This document shows, piece after piece, positions 15,334-23,751 of a stretch of 34,280 nt of DNA. Below the pieces are notes generated by a model. It had not been told where the DNA came from and made no database searches. It saw only the letters and a list, made by a program, of their open reading frames with translations. Source of the stretch: Candidatus Binataceae bacterium. Lineage in GTDB: Bacteria > Desulfobacterota > Binatia > Binatales > Binataceae. The first letter of the stretch is position 1; every line of letters starts with the position of its first letter. A program made the translations under genes and the position numbers. The DNA is taken from NCBI GenBank assembly GCA_030041155.1, contig JASHOJ010000088.1, forward strand, positions 1 to 34,280. The letters run 5' to 3'.

Positions 15334-17796
15334 ATGGCGGAAAAACCAAAAGGGGAAAAGCGCTTCGACATCGAAGAGGATCTGAGCAGCGTCGAGATAC
15401 CCGACGTGTTGCCAGTCCTTCCGCTGCGCGGAATTGTAATATTCCCGAACCATATTCATCCGTTTCTGGTCTCGCGCGTCTCTTCGCGCAAGCTTATCGA
15501 AGATGTCGGGCAGACGCAGAAAATCATCGCGCTTGCCGCGCAGAAGAATCCCGAGGAGGAAAACCCACAGTCCGACGGATTGGTCCGCCGCGGCACGGCG
15601 GTAATGATCCTGAAGATACTGCCCTATCCGGACCAGAGCGTCCGCGTGCTGGTGCGGGGAATTGCGCGGATCGAGCTGGCGGAGGTCGTTCAATCGACGC
15701 CGTACTTTGTCGCGCGCGCGACTCGGCTCGCCGACGAGGTTTCAACCGATAAGGAAGTCGATGCGCTGCATGCGCATCTGGTGAGCCAGTTTTCAAAATA
15801 CGTTTCTCTGGTGCCGTATCTCCCCGATGAGCTCCAAGTGCGCGCGATGCAGGTGCGGGAGCCGGGTCGGCTGACTGATATGGTCGCCTCGTACCTGAAA
15901 ATAGCGGTCGAGGAGTCGCAAGATCTGCTTAGCACGCTGGACGTGCGTGCGCGGCTCGAAAAGCTGATTGCGATCTTAAGCCGCGAAATCGAATTGCTGG
16001 AGCTGGGGCATAAGATTCAGTCGCAGGTCCAGACCGAGCTCAACAAGAATCAGCGCGAATATTATCTGCGCCAGCAGCTCAAGGCGATCCAGAAGGAATT
16101 GGGCGAAGGCGACGCACGCTCCAGCGAGATCGAGGAGCTGGAGAGGAAAATCGAAGAGGCGGCAATGCCGCCCGAGGCGCGGAAGGCCGCCGATAAGGAA
16201 CTCGATCGGCTCAAGATGATCCCGCCCGAATCCGCCGAGCACACGGTGGTGCGCACCTATGTCGATTGGCTGGCGAGCTTGCCGTGGAGCGTCTCGACCG
16301 ACGACAACCTGGACATCGCCAATGCCCGCAAGGTGCTCGACGAGGATCATTACGATCTCGAAAAGATCAAAGAGCGCATCCTTGAGTTCCTGGCGGTCCG
16401 AAAACTGAAGAAGGATACCAAGGGTCCGATTCTGTGCTTCGTCGGCCCACCGGGAACCGGCAAAACCTCTCTCGGCAGATCGATCGCGCGCGCTCTCGGG
16501 CGCAAGTTCGTGCGCCTGTCGCTCGGCGGAATTCGCGACGAGGCCGAAATCCGCGGCCATCGCCGCACCTATATCGGTTCGCTGCCGGGCCGCATAATCC
16601 AGGGCCTGCGCAACGCGGGTTCGAACAATCCGCTGTTCATTCTCGACGAGGTTGACAAGCTCGGCATGGATTTCCGCGGCGATCCCGCGTCGGCGCTGCT
16701 GGAAGTGCTCGATCCCGAGCAGAACAACTCCTTCTCCGATCATTACCTCGACGTTCCGTTCGATCTTTCCAAGGTGCTGTTTCTGACCACGGCGAACATT
16801 CTCGATCCGATTCCGCCGGCGCTGCGCGATCGGATGGAAGTGCTGGAATTGCCGGGCTACACCGAGGAGGAAAAGCTCGAGATAGCCGAGCGTCATCTGA
16901 TTCCGAAGCAGCTCGGCGAAAACGGCCTTGCCGGCAACAAAATCGAATTCACCCGCCAGGCGGTGGCGGAGATGATCCGCAGCTACACCCGCGAATCGGG
17001 GATGCGCAATCTGGAGCGCGAGATCGCGCGCGTATGCCGCAAGATCGCTCGCGCGACCAGCGAAGGCGCTCCGATGCCGACGCAGGTTACCGCCGAAGAC
17101 GTCTCACGTTATCTCGGAATGCCGCGCTTCTTCTCCGAAGTCGCCGAACGCGCCAACGAGCCCGGCGTCGCAACCGGACTCGCATGGACGCCCAATGGCG
17201 GCGAAATTATGTTCATCGAGAGTACCCGGATGGCGGGGCAAAAGGGCCTGATGCTGACCGGTTCGCTCGGCGACGTGATGAAGGAGTCCGCGCAGGCGGC
17301 GATGTCTTACGTGCGGTCGCGCGCCGAACACCTGGGAATCCAGCCCGACTTTTTCGAAAAATCCGACATCCATGTCCATATTCCGGCCGGCGGAATTCCC
17401 AAGGATGGACCGTCGGGCGGCGTCACTATCGCCGCGTCGCTCGCCTCGCTTCTTAGCGGACGTCCGGTGCGGCCGGACGTCGCGATGACCGGCGAGATTA
17501 CGCTCAGAGGCAAGGTGCTGCCGGTCGGCGGTATCAAGGAGAAGGTGCTCGGAGCGCGGCGCGCCGGGATCAAGACCATAATCATGCCCAAGCGCAACGA
17601 ACGCGACCTGGAGGACATCCCGGACGAGGTTCGACGCGAGCTTGAGATTGTATTTGTGGAAACCGTGGATGACGTGCTCGCGACGGCGCTGCGCAATGGC
17701 GACGGCGCTGCGCCGCATCCCGCGGAGGCATCCCATTCCGAGAAGGCATCAAAGGAAGAGCCGCGCTCACGCTCCGAGCGCACCGTGCTGAACTGA
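15334..17796 (+). CDS. lon: ATP-dependent Lon protease
   Basis: An 820-residue LonA-type serine protease that degrades misfolded and regulatory proteins in the cytoplasm. The N-terminal LON domain (about 25-215) starts [25 protein letters not shown] coiled-coil linker (about 240-285) follows with [20 protein letters not shown]. The AAA+ module has Walker [12 protein letters not shown] with Lys377, Walker [12 protein letters not shown], and the [24 protein letters not shown] segment. The protease domain has the catalytic Ser694 in [15 protein letters not shown] and Lys735 in [15 protein letters not shown]. The last 35 residues form a charged, probably flexible extension. It is monocistronic, between a divergent and a convergent neighbour. 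Confidence 0.98.
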   Translation: MAEKPKGEKRFDIEEDLSSVEIPDVLPVLPLRGIVIFPNHIHPFLVSRVSSRKLIEDVGQTQKIIALAAQKNPEEENPQSDGLVRRGTAVMILKILPYPDQSVRVLVRGIARIELAEVVQSTPYFVARATRLADEVSTDKEVDALHAHLVSQFSKYVSLVPYLPDELQVRAMQVREPGRLTDMVASYLKIAVEESQDLLSTLDVRARLEKLIAILSREIELLELGHKIQSQVQTELNKNQREYYLRQQLKAIQKELGEGDARSSEIEELERKIEEAAMPPEARKAADKELDRLKMIPPESAEHTVVRTYVDWLASLPWSVSTDDNLDIANARKVLDEDHYDLEKIKERILEFLAVRKLKKDTKGPILCFVGPPGTGKTSLGRSIARALGRKFVRLSLGGIRDEAEIRGHRRTYIGSLPGRIIQGLRNAGSNNPLFILDEVDKLGMDFRGDPASALLEVLDPEQNNSFSDHYLDVPFDLSKVLFLTTANILDPIPPALRDRMEVLELPGYTEEEKLEIAERHLIPKQLGENGLAGNKIEFTRQAVAEMIRSYTRESGMRNLEREIARVCRKIARATSEGAPMPTQVTAEDVSRYLGMPRFFSEVAERANEPGVATGLAWTPNGGEIMFIESTRMAGQKGLMLTGSLGDVMKESAQAAMSYVRSRAEHLGIQPDFFEKSDIHVHIPAGGIPKDGPSGGVTIAASLASLLSGRPVRPDVAMTGEITLRGKVLPVGGIKEKVLGARRAGIKTIIMPKRNERDLEDIPDEVRRELEIVFVETVDDVLATALRNGDGAAPHPAEASHSEKASKEEPRSRSERTVLN

Positions 17797-17926
17797 CGGC
17801 TCGCCGTCCACGCGTACGCTGCAAGTCCTTTCTATCATTCTCGCGCCTGGCTGCCGCGCGAAGAGTCCCTCTGCCGCGCCGCCGCTCGCAGACTTGGGAA
17901 TCGCAGTTTCCCGCCGCGGCTTTCCC

Positions 17927-18268
17927 TCATTTGAGTCCGAGTTGAGTCCTTATAGCTCTCTCGACCGCCGCGATATCCCGAGGATCGAGACTCTCAATTT
18001 TTTCGAGGAGCCTCTCCTTGCTTGCAGTTGCGATCTGGTCGGCCATCGCTTTGTGCCGCACCTGACTGATTCTTACGTATGCTTCTGGAGGGTAAAGGCG
18101 ATCTGCTTTGCTGGTGATTGGGACAACCTGGACTCGATTGAGGACGCGATTTGAGGCGTCGACGCTAATCACTACAGCGGGCCGTGTTTTCTTGATCTCG
18201 CCGCCAACCGATCGACCGAACGAAACCCACCAGACCTCGCCGCGCCTCGGCTGGTCACCTTGTTTCAT
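17927..18268 (-). CDS. mazF: MazF/PemK-family endoribonuclease toxin
   Basis: A 113-residue toxin from the ATG at 18268, with GGGGA upstream; a TTG at 18274 would add two residues. It shows the MazF/PemK fold signatures: PRRGEVWWVSFGRSVGGEIKKTRPAVVIS at the N-terminus, the VQVVPITSK strand in the middle, and DQIATASKERLLEKIESLDPRDIAAVERAIRTQLGL at the end. Family members cut mRNA at short sequence motifs when the antitoxin is lost. The start overlaps the antitoxin gene by 14 nt, the usual coupled arrangement. A 130-nt gap to the convergent lon gene shows no clear signal. Confidence 0.93.
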   Translation of the reverse strand: MKQGDQPRRGEVWWVSFGRSVGGEIKKTRPAVVISVDASNRVLNRVQVVPITSKADRLYPPEAYVRISQVRHKAMADQIATASKERLLEKIESLDPRDIAAVERAIRTQLGLK

Positions 18269-18503
18269 CCGCAACGTCCCCGATCAAATCCTCGCTCCAA
18301 GCTAGGGCGTCGGCCTCGCGAGCTTCGTCGGCAGCCATGGCCCGATAAGCGTCCTCCAAGCGATCGTGTATGACGTGGGGCCGTGCCAAGTCATTGAGAA
18401 ACCGGCTGATGTTTCGACGTCCGATAGTAGTCCGCAATCCTTTATAGACATCCTCTTCGACGGTGATAGTCAGTTTCCGGTGCCGCTTCGCGCTTGCGCT
18501 CAT
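18255..18503 (-). CDS. Ribbon-helix-helix antitoxin of the MazF pair
   Basis: An 82-residue protein. The first 45 residues form a ribbon-helix-helix pattern: basic N-terminus SASAKRHRK, the strand LTITVEEDVYKGL, then RRNISRFLNDLARPHV as the helices. The acidic C-terminal half (EDAYRAMAADEAREADALAWSEDL) fits the toxin-binding, flexible part of an antitoxin. It precedes and overlaps mazF, so the pair is co-transcribed. No ribosome-binding site lies before the ATG at 18503; the operator-promoter is directly upstream, so a short leader is expected. Confidence 0.9.
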   Translation of the reverse strand: MSASAKRHRKLTITVEEDVYKGLRTTIGRRNISRFLNDLARPHVIHDRLEDAYRAMAADEAREADALAWSEDLIGDVADETR

Positions 18504-18504
18504 A

Positions 18505-18528
18505 AATACGTATATTACACGTATTATC
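18505..18528 (-). promoter_or_regulatory. Autoregulatory operator-promoter of the toxin-antitoxin pair
   Basis: Perfect 7-bp inverted repeats AATACGT (18505-18511) and ACGTATT (18519-18525) flank an AT-rich 7-bp centre, just before the antitoxin start. On the minus strand GATAAT (18523-18528) can serve as -10, overlapping the repeat. RHH antitoxins typically bind such sites to repress their own operon. The -35 region is weak. Confidence 0.6.
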
Positions 18529-18553
18529 TAGTGGCGGCTAGCATACCGCCGAG

Positions 18554-19345
18554 TCATTTGCCGGCGAAGTTGCCGGGGCGGCGCTCCGCGACCGCCTTCA
18601 CGCCTTCGCGATGATCCTCGGTACGGATCAGCCGCGATTGCTCCTTGAATTCGATGTCGGTCTGCGTCTTAACCGCGTCCGCCAGCCCGGCGCGCATCGT
18701 CGCGCGCGTCGAAAGCAGCGCAAGCGGCGCATTCTCGGCAATTTCGGCCGCGAGCTTGAAAGCCGCGCCGCGCAATTCCGATTGCGGCGCCATCAGATCG
18801 GCAAGGCCCCATCCGAGCGCTTCCTCGCCGCCGATTCTGCGTCCGGTGTAAAGCATCAGCGCGGCCTTCTGCACGCCGATTATCCGCGGCAGGGTGCAGG
18901 TCAGCGCGAAACCCGGATGGATTCCGAGCTTGACGAAATTGGCCGCGAAGCGGGCCTCGGGAGCGACCACGCGAAAATCCGCCGCCATCGCAAGTCCGAA
19001 TCCGCCGCCGATCGCGGCGCCCTGTATGGCGGCGACCACCGGCTTCTTGCATCGGAACAGCCGCACCGCCTCCGAGTAAAGCGGATTTCCTGAAGCTTGA
19101 GCGCCGCTGCTTTGGGTGAGCGGCGTCTGGCGCCGAGAGAAGTCCGCACCGGCACAAAACGATTTTCCCTCCGCCGCAAGCACGATCGCGCGGCACGGCG
19201 CGTCGGCGTCGAGCGATTCGAACGCGTCCGCCAGATCGCGGATCAACTCGAAGTCGAAAAAATTGTGCGGCGGCCGATGCATTTCAGCAATCGCGACATT
19301 TCCTTCCATCGTGATCGATATGTCACCGTAGCGTGGCGCTGTCAT
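18554..19345 (-). CDS. Crotonase (enoyl-CoA hydratase/isomerase) family protein
   Basis: A 263-residue crotonase-fold protein. The oxyanion-hole segments are present: AEGKSFCAGADFS (about 58-70) and IQGAAIGGGFGLAMAADFRVV (about 108-128), which hold the CoA thioester carbonyl. The two catalytic glutamates of true enoyl-CoA hydratase appear absent: the first site reads FAANFVKLGIHPGF, with Phe where Glu144 is expected, and the second reads QKAALMLYTG, with Leu for Glu164. It may catalyse a different thioester reaction or act on an unusual acyl-CoA. GAGAGGAG lies 8 nt before the ATG at 19345. It is divergent from a second crotonase gene, with a 132-nt gap between. Confidence 0.88.
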   Translation of the reverse strand: MTAPRYGDISITMEGNVAIAEMHRPPHNFFDFELIRDLADAFESLDADAPCRAIVLAAEGKSFCAGADFSRRQTPLTQSSGAQASGNPLYSEAVRLFRCKKPVVAAIQGAAIGGGFGLAMAADFRVVAPEARFAANFVKLGIHPGFALTCTLPRIIGVQKAALMLYTGRRIGGEEALGWGLADLMAPQSELRGAAFKLAAEIAENAPLALLSTRATMRAGLADAVKTQTDIEFKEQSRLIRTEDHREGVKAVAERRPGNFAGK

Positions 19346-19477
19346 GACGCTTACTCCTCTCGTTTGCCTCTAGAGATCGGCGCAGATGCTGCTTGTATAA
19401 CCCAAATCGGCGGTTTGCGGCGACCCTCGACAAGCGGCACATCGAAGTCGCATTCTTCCGGTCGAGGAGAAATCACG

Positions 19478-20239
19478 ATGCCGCAATTGGTGCTGCGCGA
19501 AGATCACGACGGGACGGTGACGCTCACGCTCAACCGTCCCGAAAAGCTCAACTCGCTCAACGTGCAGATGTTCGTCGAGCTGCGCGAGCATATCGATAGG
19601 ATTTCAAATGAGACCGAGAAAGTGGGACTGGTGGTCGTGCGCGGCGCGGGAAAATGCTTTTCCGCCGGCCATGATCTTGCGGATATCGCCACCGGCGAAC
19701 GTCCGCCACGGCCGAATTTTCAGGCCGACACGATCGAGCATCTGGCCGATCTTCCGCAGCCCGTGATCTCGGCGGTGCACGGCCATTGCTATACCGGCGC
19801 GCTCGAACTCGCGCTCGCGGGCGATCTGATTTTCGCCGCTGAGTCGGCCAAATTTGCCGATACCCACGCGCGCTGGGCGCTGGTTCCCGCGTGGGGAATG
19901 AGCCAGCGGTTGCCGCGCCGCGTCGGGATAGCCAAGGCGCGCGAGATGATGTTCACCTGCCGCACCTACTCGGGTGCCGAGGCGCTGAAGATGGGTCTTG
20001 CGAATTTCTGCGTCGCTGACGATTCGTTCGATCGCGAGCTTAACGAGCTGGCTAGGACCATCCTCGCCAACTCGTGGCATAGCCATCGCGCATACAAGCG
20101 GCTGCTTATCGAAACCGACGCGATGCCGCTTTCCGCTGGTCTCGCGCACGAGGTTTATCGAAGCCGCGGGGTCGGTCCGGATATGAGGGACCGTATTGCG
20201 GCGTTCACCGCGCGGTCCTCAAAGAGTTCAAAGGGCTAG
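19478..20239 (+). CDS. Enoyl-CoA hydratase/isomerase family protein
   Basis: A 253-residue crotonase-fold protein from the ATG at 19478, with GAGGAG 9 nt upstream; the longer open frame to 19097 overlaps the divergent gene and is not family-like. CoA and oxyanion segments are RGAGKCFSAGHDLADI (about 54-69) and VHGHCYTGALELALAGDLIFAA (about 99-120). The THARWALVPAWGMSQRLPRRVG block is typical of one EchA subgroup; the first glutamate is replaced (His in THARW), whereas KAREMMFTCR keeps a Glu at the second site. It probably acts on acyl-CoA intermediates of fatty-acid or aromatic degradation; the substrate is not evident. It converges with the MEDS gene with a 4-nt gap. Confidence 0.9.
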   Translation: MPQLVLREDHDGTVTLTLNRPEKLNSLNVQMFVELREHIDRISNETEKVGLVVVRGAGKCFSAGHDLADIATGERPPRPNFQADTIEHLADLPQPVISAVHGHCYTGALELALAGDLIFAAESAKFADTHARWALVPAWGMSQRLPRRVGIAKAREMMFTCRTYSGAEALKMGLANFCVADDSFDRELNELARTILANSWHSHRAYKRLLIETDAMPLSAGLAHEVYRSRGVGPDMRDRIAAFTARSSKSSKG

Positions 20240-20243
20240 AGGG

Positions 20244-20876
20244 TCAGCTTTCCGCAGGCACCACGAGCGAGTGTTGCGCGCAGATTTCTAGCAAGTTGTC
20301 CAGCTCGTCGTTGCTCGCGAGATTTCGCATCCGGTAGGCGCAGAAAAGCGTGAACTGCTCACCGGCGCCGATTCCGTTCCAGAGCGCCTCCAGCGCGTTG
20401 GCGTCGTGCTGATAGCCGAGCGCACTTTGGCCCTCGAGCATCTCTTCGAACACGACAACGTCGCCGTTGATACTCCTGTCCCGGGCAGCCGTTATCGCCG
20501 CACCCACGCTCTCGCGAAACTTCGCGGCGTCCAGCGAGATGCCTTTCATGATGCGCGTAAGCATCGATGCCGCGTCGATGGCAGCGTATCTGCCGGATTC
20601 CCTCAATTCGCCGATATCCAGACCATTGCCGCTGACCGAGCGCTCGATGGCTCCCAGATGCGCAGCGAGCGGCATCATTATCACCGAGCCTCCGTGTTGG
20701 AGCGCCTCAGCGGCGACCCAGGCGATGGTTTCGAGCACGGTGTCGAAATCGGAGTAAAACTGCACAAAGTGCTGATGCTTGATCGGCGTGTAATAGGCGC
20801 GGCGCGAAAGTTCAGGAAATCGTGCCCACGTGGAGCGCAATCTCGCGGCATTGGAAGGATCTGACGGCCGTGACAT
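20244..20876 (-). CDS. MEDS-domain sensory protein (DcmR-like)
   Basis: A 210-residue protein almost wholly made of a MEDS (methanogen/methylotroph, DcmR sensory) domain: HQHFVQFYSDFDTVLETIAWVAAEALQHGGSVIMM (about 34-68), a central helical part, GDVVVFEEMLEGQSALG, and the C-terminal QFTLFCAYRMRNL strand. The domain is a RecA/KaiC-like fold that in known proteins senses small molecules such as chlorinated methanes, or is fused to kinases. No DNA-binding domain is visible, unlike DcmR itself. It is the same strand as, and 184 nt downstream of, a PAS histidine kinase, so the two may signal together. The 184-nt gap is AT-richer and has a possible TTGAAA-type promoter, low certainty. Confidence 0.82.
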   Translation of the reverse strand: MSRPSDPSNAARLRSTWARFPELSRRAYYTPIKHQHFVQFYSDFDTVLETIAWVAAEALQHGGSVIMMPLAAHLGAIERSVSGNGLDIGELRESGRYAAIDAASMLTRIMKGISLDAAKFRESVGAAITAARDRSINGDVVVFEEMLEGQSALGYQHDANALEALWNGIGAGEQFTLFCAYRMRNLASNDELDNLLEICAQHSLVVPAES

Positions 20877-21060
20877 CGATTACTTCGATCAACAGTGGTC
20901 GGGGATTGACGGAAGCTGAAAATATTTCAAGATTTTGAAGACGAACGCTGAAGCCAGGCTCATTTGCAACGAAATTCCTTGCCGCCAAAGCCCCCAGCAA
21001 GGATCGTACCGATGATGCTGACATGTAGGATTTTCAGACTAACAAGTAGCGAGATGCGCG

Positions 21061-22242
21061 CTACCTGGACTCAAGCGGCAGCTTGATAATGAAAGACGAT
21101 CCCTTTTCGAGCTGGCTTTCCACCCGGATTGTGCCCCCGTGCGTCTCCACGATATGCGCGGTTATCCATAAGCCGAGCCCGAGTCCCTTGCTCTCAACTC
21201 CTCGCCCGCGCTCAAAGCGGTCGAAGATGCGAGCGCGATCCTCCTCCGCAAGACCGGTACCCTGATCGCGCACCTCCAACACCGCCGCTCCGTCTTCGGG
21301 CCGGACGACAACCGTAATCGGTCTGCCTCTGCCGTACTTGACGGCGTTGGAAAGCAGATTGGTCAACGCCTGATCGATTCGTACTCGATCCCAGTTGCCC
21401 TCCGGGCCCGAGTTGATATCGCGCACGAAGGAGATGTCGGGATGTTCGGCTTCGAAGCGCAGCGTCACTTCTTTGGCCAGCAGGGCAAGGTCGAATCGGG
21501 AGGGATATAGCTCAAACCGATTCGCGCGGATTCGGGTCAGGTCCAGCAGCCGATCCATCAGAGCGTTCAGCCGCGAGTTCTGAATTCTCAGCCGCTCCGC
21601 CAGAAGCCGGATCTGCGGCGGTATTTCGCGCCCCTCGCACGCCTGCTTCAGGAGCTGGATCGTCAGCGCGATTACATTCAGCGGATTGCGCAGCTCATGC
21701 GCCGCCACGCCGATAAAATCGTCACGCGCGTCGAGCGCGTGCTTAAGATCCTCTTCAGTGGCTTCGTGCCGCGCGACTTCCCGCGACAGCTCCGCTACTT
21801 CCTGCGCGGCCTCGGCGCGCTGCGCGGCCGTCTCTCGCGGAGCCTCGGTTTCGTGCATCGAGGTAGAGGCGAGCACGATCCTGCCCGGCGTCTGCGCCAC
21901 CGGTACGGTCGCAAGCGAGATCATCCGCAGAGCGCCTTTCGAGTCACGGCGGGCAGCCCGAAACTCTCTGGTCTTTTCTCCGCGAGCGATGGTTTCGATC
22001 AGGTCTTGTTCCTCGCCGCGATATGGATCCGGGATGATCAGGTGAATGGGTTGGCCGATTGCTACGTCAGCCGGATAGCCAAACATCAGCTCCGCGCCGC
22101 GGCTCCACGATTTGATCGTTCCGCCAAACGTGCGCGTGATCACGGCGTCGTTTTCGAGATCGCAGATCGTCGCGAGCACTGAAGTGTAGATTTTTCCGCC
22201 TTCCTGCTGCTCGAACAGGATCTCTTCAAAATACCGCCGCAT
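21061..22242 (-). CDS. PAS domain sensor histidine kinase
   Basis: A 393-residue soluble histidine kinase. Residues about 20-130 form a PAS domain (ENDAVITRTFGGTIKSWSRGAELMFGYPADVAIGQPI), a heptad-rich linker runs about 135-165, and the DHp domain carries His182 in GVAAHELRNPLNVI. The ATP-binding domain has the N box QALTNLLSNAVKYG, G1 VRDQGTGL, F box IFDRFERG, and G2 SKGLGLGLWI. No transmembrane segment is seen, so it senses cytoplasmic signals, perhaps a small ligand or redox state. No response regulator gene is adjacent, so its partner is elsewhere or is the MEDS protein that follows. The ATG at 22242 has only a weak ribosome-binding site. Confidence 0.95.
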   Translation of the reverse strand: MRRYFEEILFEQQEGGKIYTSVLATICDLENDAVITRTFGGTIKSWSRGAELMFGYPADVAIGQPIHLIIPDPYRGEEQDLIETIARGEKTREFRAARRDSKGALRMISLATVPVAQTPGRIVLASTSMHETEAPRETAAQRAEAAQEVAELSREVARHEATEEDLKHALDARDDFIGVAAHELRNPLNVIALTIQLLKQACEGREIPPQIRLLAERLRIQNSRLNALMDRLLDLTRIRANRFELYPSRFDLALLAKEVTLRFEAEHPDISFVRDINSGPEGNWDRVRIDQALTNLLSNAVKYGRGRPITVVVRPEDGAAVLEVRDQGTGLAEEDRARIFDRFERGRGVESKGLGLGLWITAHIVETHGGTIRVESQLEKGSSFIIKLPLESR

Positions 22243-22260
22243 CGCTAATCACCCGGCTTA

Positions 22261-22289
22261 CGCGGCAGTCTCTTGTGGGAACTGCCGCG
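22261..22289 (-). promoter_or_regulatory. Strong inverted repeat in the histidine kinase leader
   Basis: CGCGGCAGT (22261-22269) and ACTGCCGCG (22281-22289) are perfect 9-bp arms around an 11-nt loop, ending 19 nt before the kinase start on the minus strand. It may be an RNA hairpin controlling translation or an operator. Further upstream, the divergent 277-nt gap contains a TTGACA box (22382-22387) with a poor -10 and a TATAAA (22452-22457) on the galT side. Confidence 0.5.
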
Positions 22290-22519
22290 AACGCCGGACA
22301 CCAAATAAAGGTAACGACGATGAGATCCTAGCGCAATCTCAAGTGGATCAATTTGCGCTCGCAGTTTGTTAGCCGCGCGCGTTGACATCCGCGGCGCCTG
22401 AGGACAAACTCGCGGGCCTCGTCTGGCATGCGGCCTATGGGGGTGTTTAACTATAAAGCTCCGGCATCGGTGTGTCCTGAACATGACGGAGCGATGAATT
22501 TTTCGGGCGGGGGAACCAA

Positions 22520-23563
22520 ATGCCTGAACTTAGAAAAGACCCGGTCGTAGGAAGGTGGGTCATCATGTCCACCGAGCGCAGCAAGCGCCCGACCGATTTC
22601 AATAAATCGCACGAACAACGCAAAGGAGGGCCGTGCGCCTTCTGCGACGGTAACGAAACCCAGACCCCGCCCGAGGTGCTCGCCTACCGCGATCATGGCT
22701 CCGCGCCCAACGAGCCCGGATGGCGCGTGCGGGCAGTTCCCAACAAGTTTCCGGCGCTCAGAATAGAAGGCACTCCGGGCCGGCGCGGCGTCGGCCAGTA
22801 CGACATGATGAACGGGATCGGCGCGCACGAGGTGATTATCGAGACTCCTGATCATGACCGCGGCCTTGCCGACCAGGATCCCCATCAGATTGAGGAAGTG
22901 CTGTGGGCGTATCGCGACCGCGTGCTCGATCTGGCCCGCGATGAGCGTTTCCGCTACGTGCTGATCTTCAAGAATCACGGCGCCGAGGCGGGCGCCAGCC
23001 TGGAACATCCGCACTCCCAGCTTATCGCGCTGCCGATCATCCCGCTGAGCGTTCAGCAGGAGCTGCGCGGCGCCAACGATTACTACCAGCTCAAGGAGCG
23101 CTGCATCTTCTGCGACATCGTTTCCCAGGAGGCGCAGGATCGCAGCCGCGTGCTGCTGGAGAACGATAATTTTATCGTGATCTGCCCGTTCGCCGCGCGG
23201 TTTCCGTTCGAGCTGCTGCTCGCGCCCAAGGCGCATTCGTCGCATTTCGAGTTTGCCACCGCGACCGAGTACCGCGCCCTCTCGCAGTCGCTCAAATCGA
23301 CTCTCGGAGCGCTCAAGACCGCGCTGAATGATCCGCCATTTAACTACATCATCCATTCCGCGCCCCTGCGCGAGGCCGAGAGCAAGCACTTTCACTGGCA
23401 TCTCGAAATCACGCCCGCGCTGACCAGGGTCGCGGGCTTCGAGGTCGGAACCGGGTTCTATATCAATCCGGTCCCGCCCGAGGACGCGGCGACTCATCTG
23501 CGCAAGGTGCTGGCCGATGGAGCGGGCGCCGAGGTGATTCCGCTGAAGGCGCAGGCGCTATAG
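22520..23563 (+). CDS. galT: Galactose-1-phosphate uridylyltransferase (GalT family)
   Basis: A 347-residue HIT-superfamily nucleotidyltransferase. The N-terminal half has LRKDPVVGRWVIMSTERSKRP and a CxxC zinc pair (CAFC, about 39-42). The nucleophile is His165 in LEHPHSQLIALP, with His163 just before it. A second set, RCIFCDIV and HFHWHLEITP near the end, completes the family. GalT proteins exchange UMP between UDP-glucose and galactose-1-phosphate, but relatives next to glycogen genes can act on ADP-glucose or other sugar phosphates; the adjacent glgA leaves that open. The start ATG at 22520 has GGCGGGGG a few nucleotides upstream. The last ORF codons are followed by a dispersed repeat. Confidence 0.93.
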   Translation: MPELRKDPVVGRWVIMSTERSKRPTDFNKSHEQRKGGPCAFCDGNETQTPPEVLAYRDHGSAPNEPGWRVRAVPNKFPALRIEGTPGRRGVGQYDMMNGIGAHEVIIETPDHDRGLADQDPHQIEEVLWAYRDRVLDLARDERFRYVLIFKNHGAEAGASLEHPHSQLIALPIIPLSVQQELRGANDYYQLKERCIFCDIVSQEAQDRSRVLLENDNFIVICPFAARFPFELLLAPKAHSSHFEFATATEYRALSQSLKSTLGALKTALNDPPFNYIIHSAPLREAESKHFHWHLEITPALTRVAGFEVGTGFYINPVPPEDAATHLRKVLADGAGAEVIPLKAQAL

Positions 23564-23583
23564 CCCCTTGGCGCGGACATCCC

Positions 23584-23603
23584 TCCGCCATTGCTTCGGC
23601 GGA
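23584..23603 (+). repeat. Small hairpin 20 nt downstream of galT
   Basis: TCCGCC and GGCGGA arms (6 bp) around an 8-nt loop, with no following T-run. It precedes the dispersed repeat copy and may be part of it or a weak transcription stop. Confidence 0.35.
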
Positions 23604-23611
23604 CCCATTCC

Positions 23612-23650
23612 GGGATCCCTCGACTCGCGCAGCGCTCGCTTGGGATGACA
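23612..23650. repeat. Dispersed intergenic repeat, copy A
   Basis: A 39-bp sequence containing CCCTCGACTCG and GCTCGCTTGGGATGACA lies in the galT-glgA gap. A second copy (31678-31716) matches it at 32 of 39 positions. It belongs to the widespread class of short intergenic CTCGACTCG...GGATGACA repeats seen in many bacterial genomes; role unknown. Confidence 0.7.
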
Positions 23651-23751
23651 CCCGGTGATTGACGCTTGCGCACGCGCCCGGATCTCCGCAGTCTTACGAT
23701 TAACGGCGCGCGAACGCGCTTCCCGCGTCCGAAAATCACCAGGAGTTGCCC

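Noticed and set aside
15223..15693. 156-codon frame on the minus strand over the lon start
   Set aside because: It is antisense to the conserved LON domain and has no family features.
20812..21024. 70-codon minus-strand frame before the MEDS gene
   Set aside because: It overlaps the MEDS start, has no ribosome-binding site and no recognisable motif.
22382..22410. TTGACA box as a galT promoter
   Set aside because: No acceptable -10 sequence at 16-18 nt; kept only as a note in the leader entry.
22245..22484. 79-codon minus-strand frame upstream of the histidine kinase
   Set aside because: Composition is Arg/His/Pro-rich as in random GC-rich sequence, and it covers the leader hairpin.
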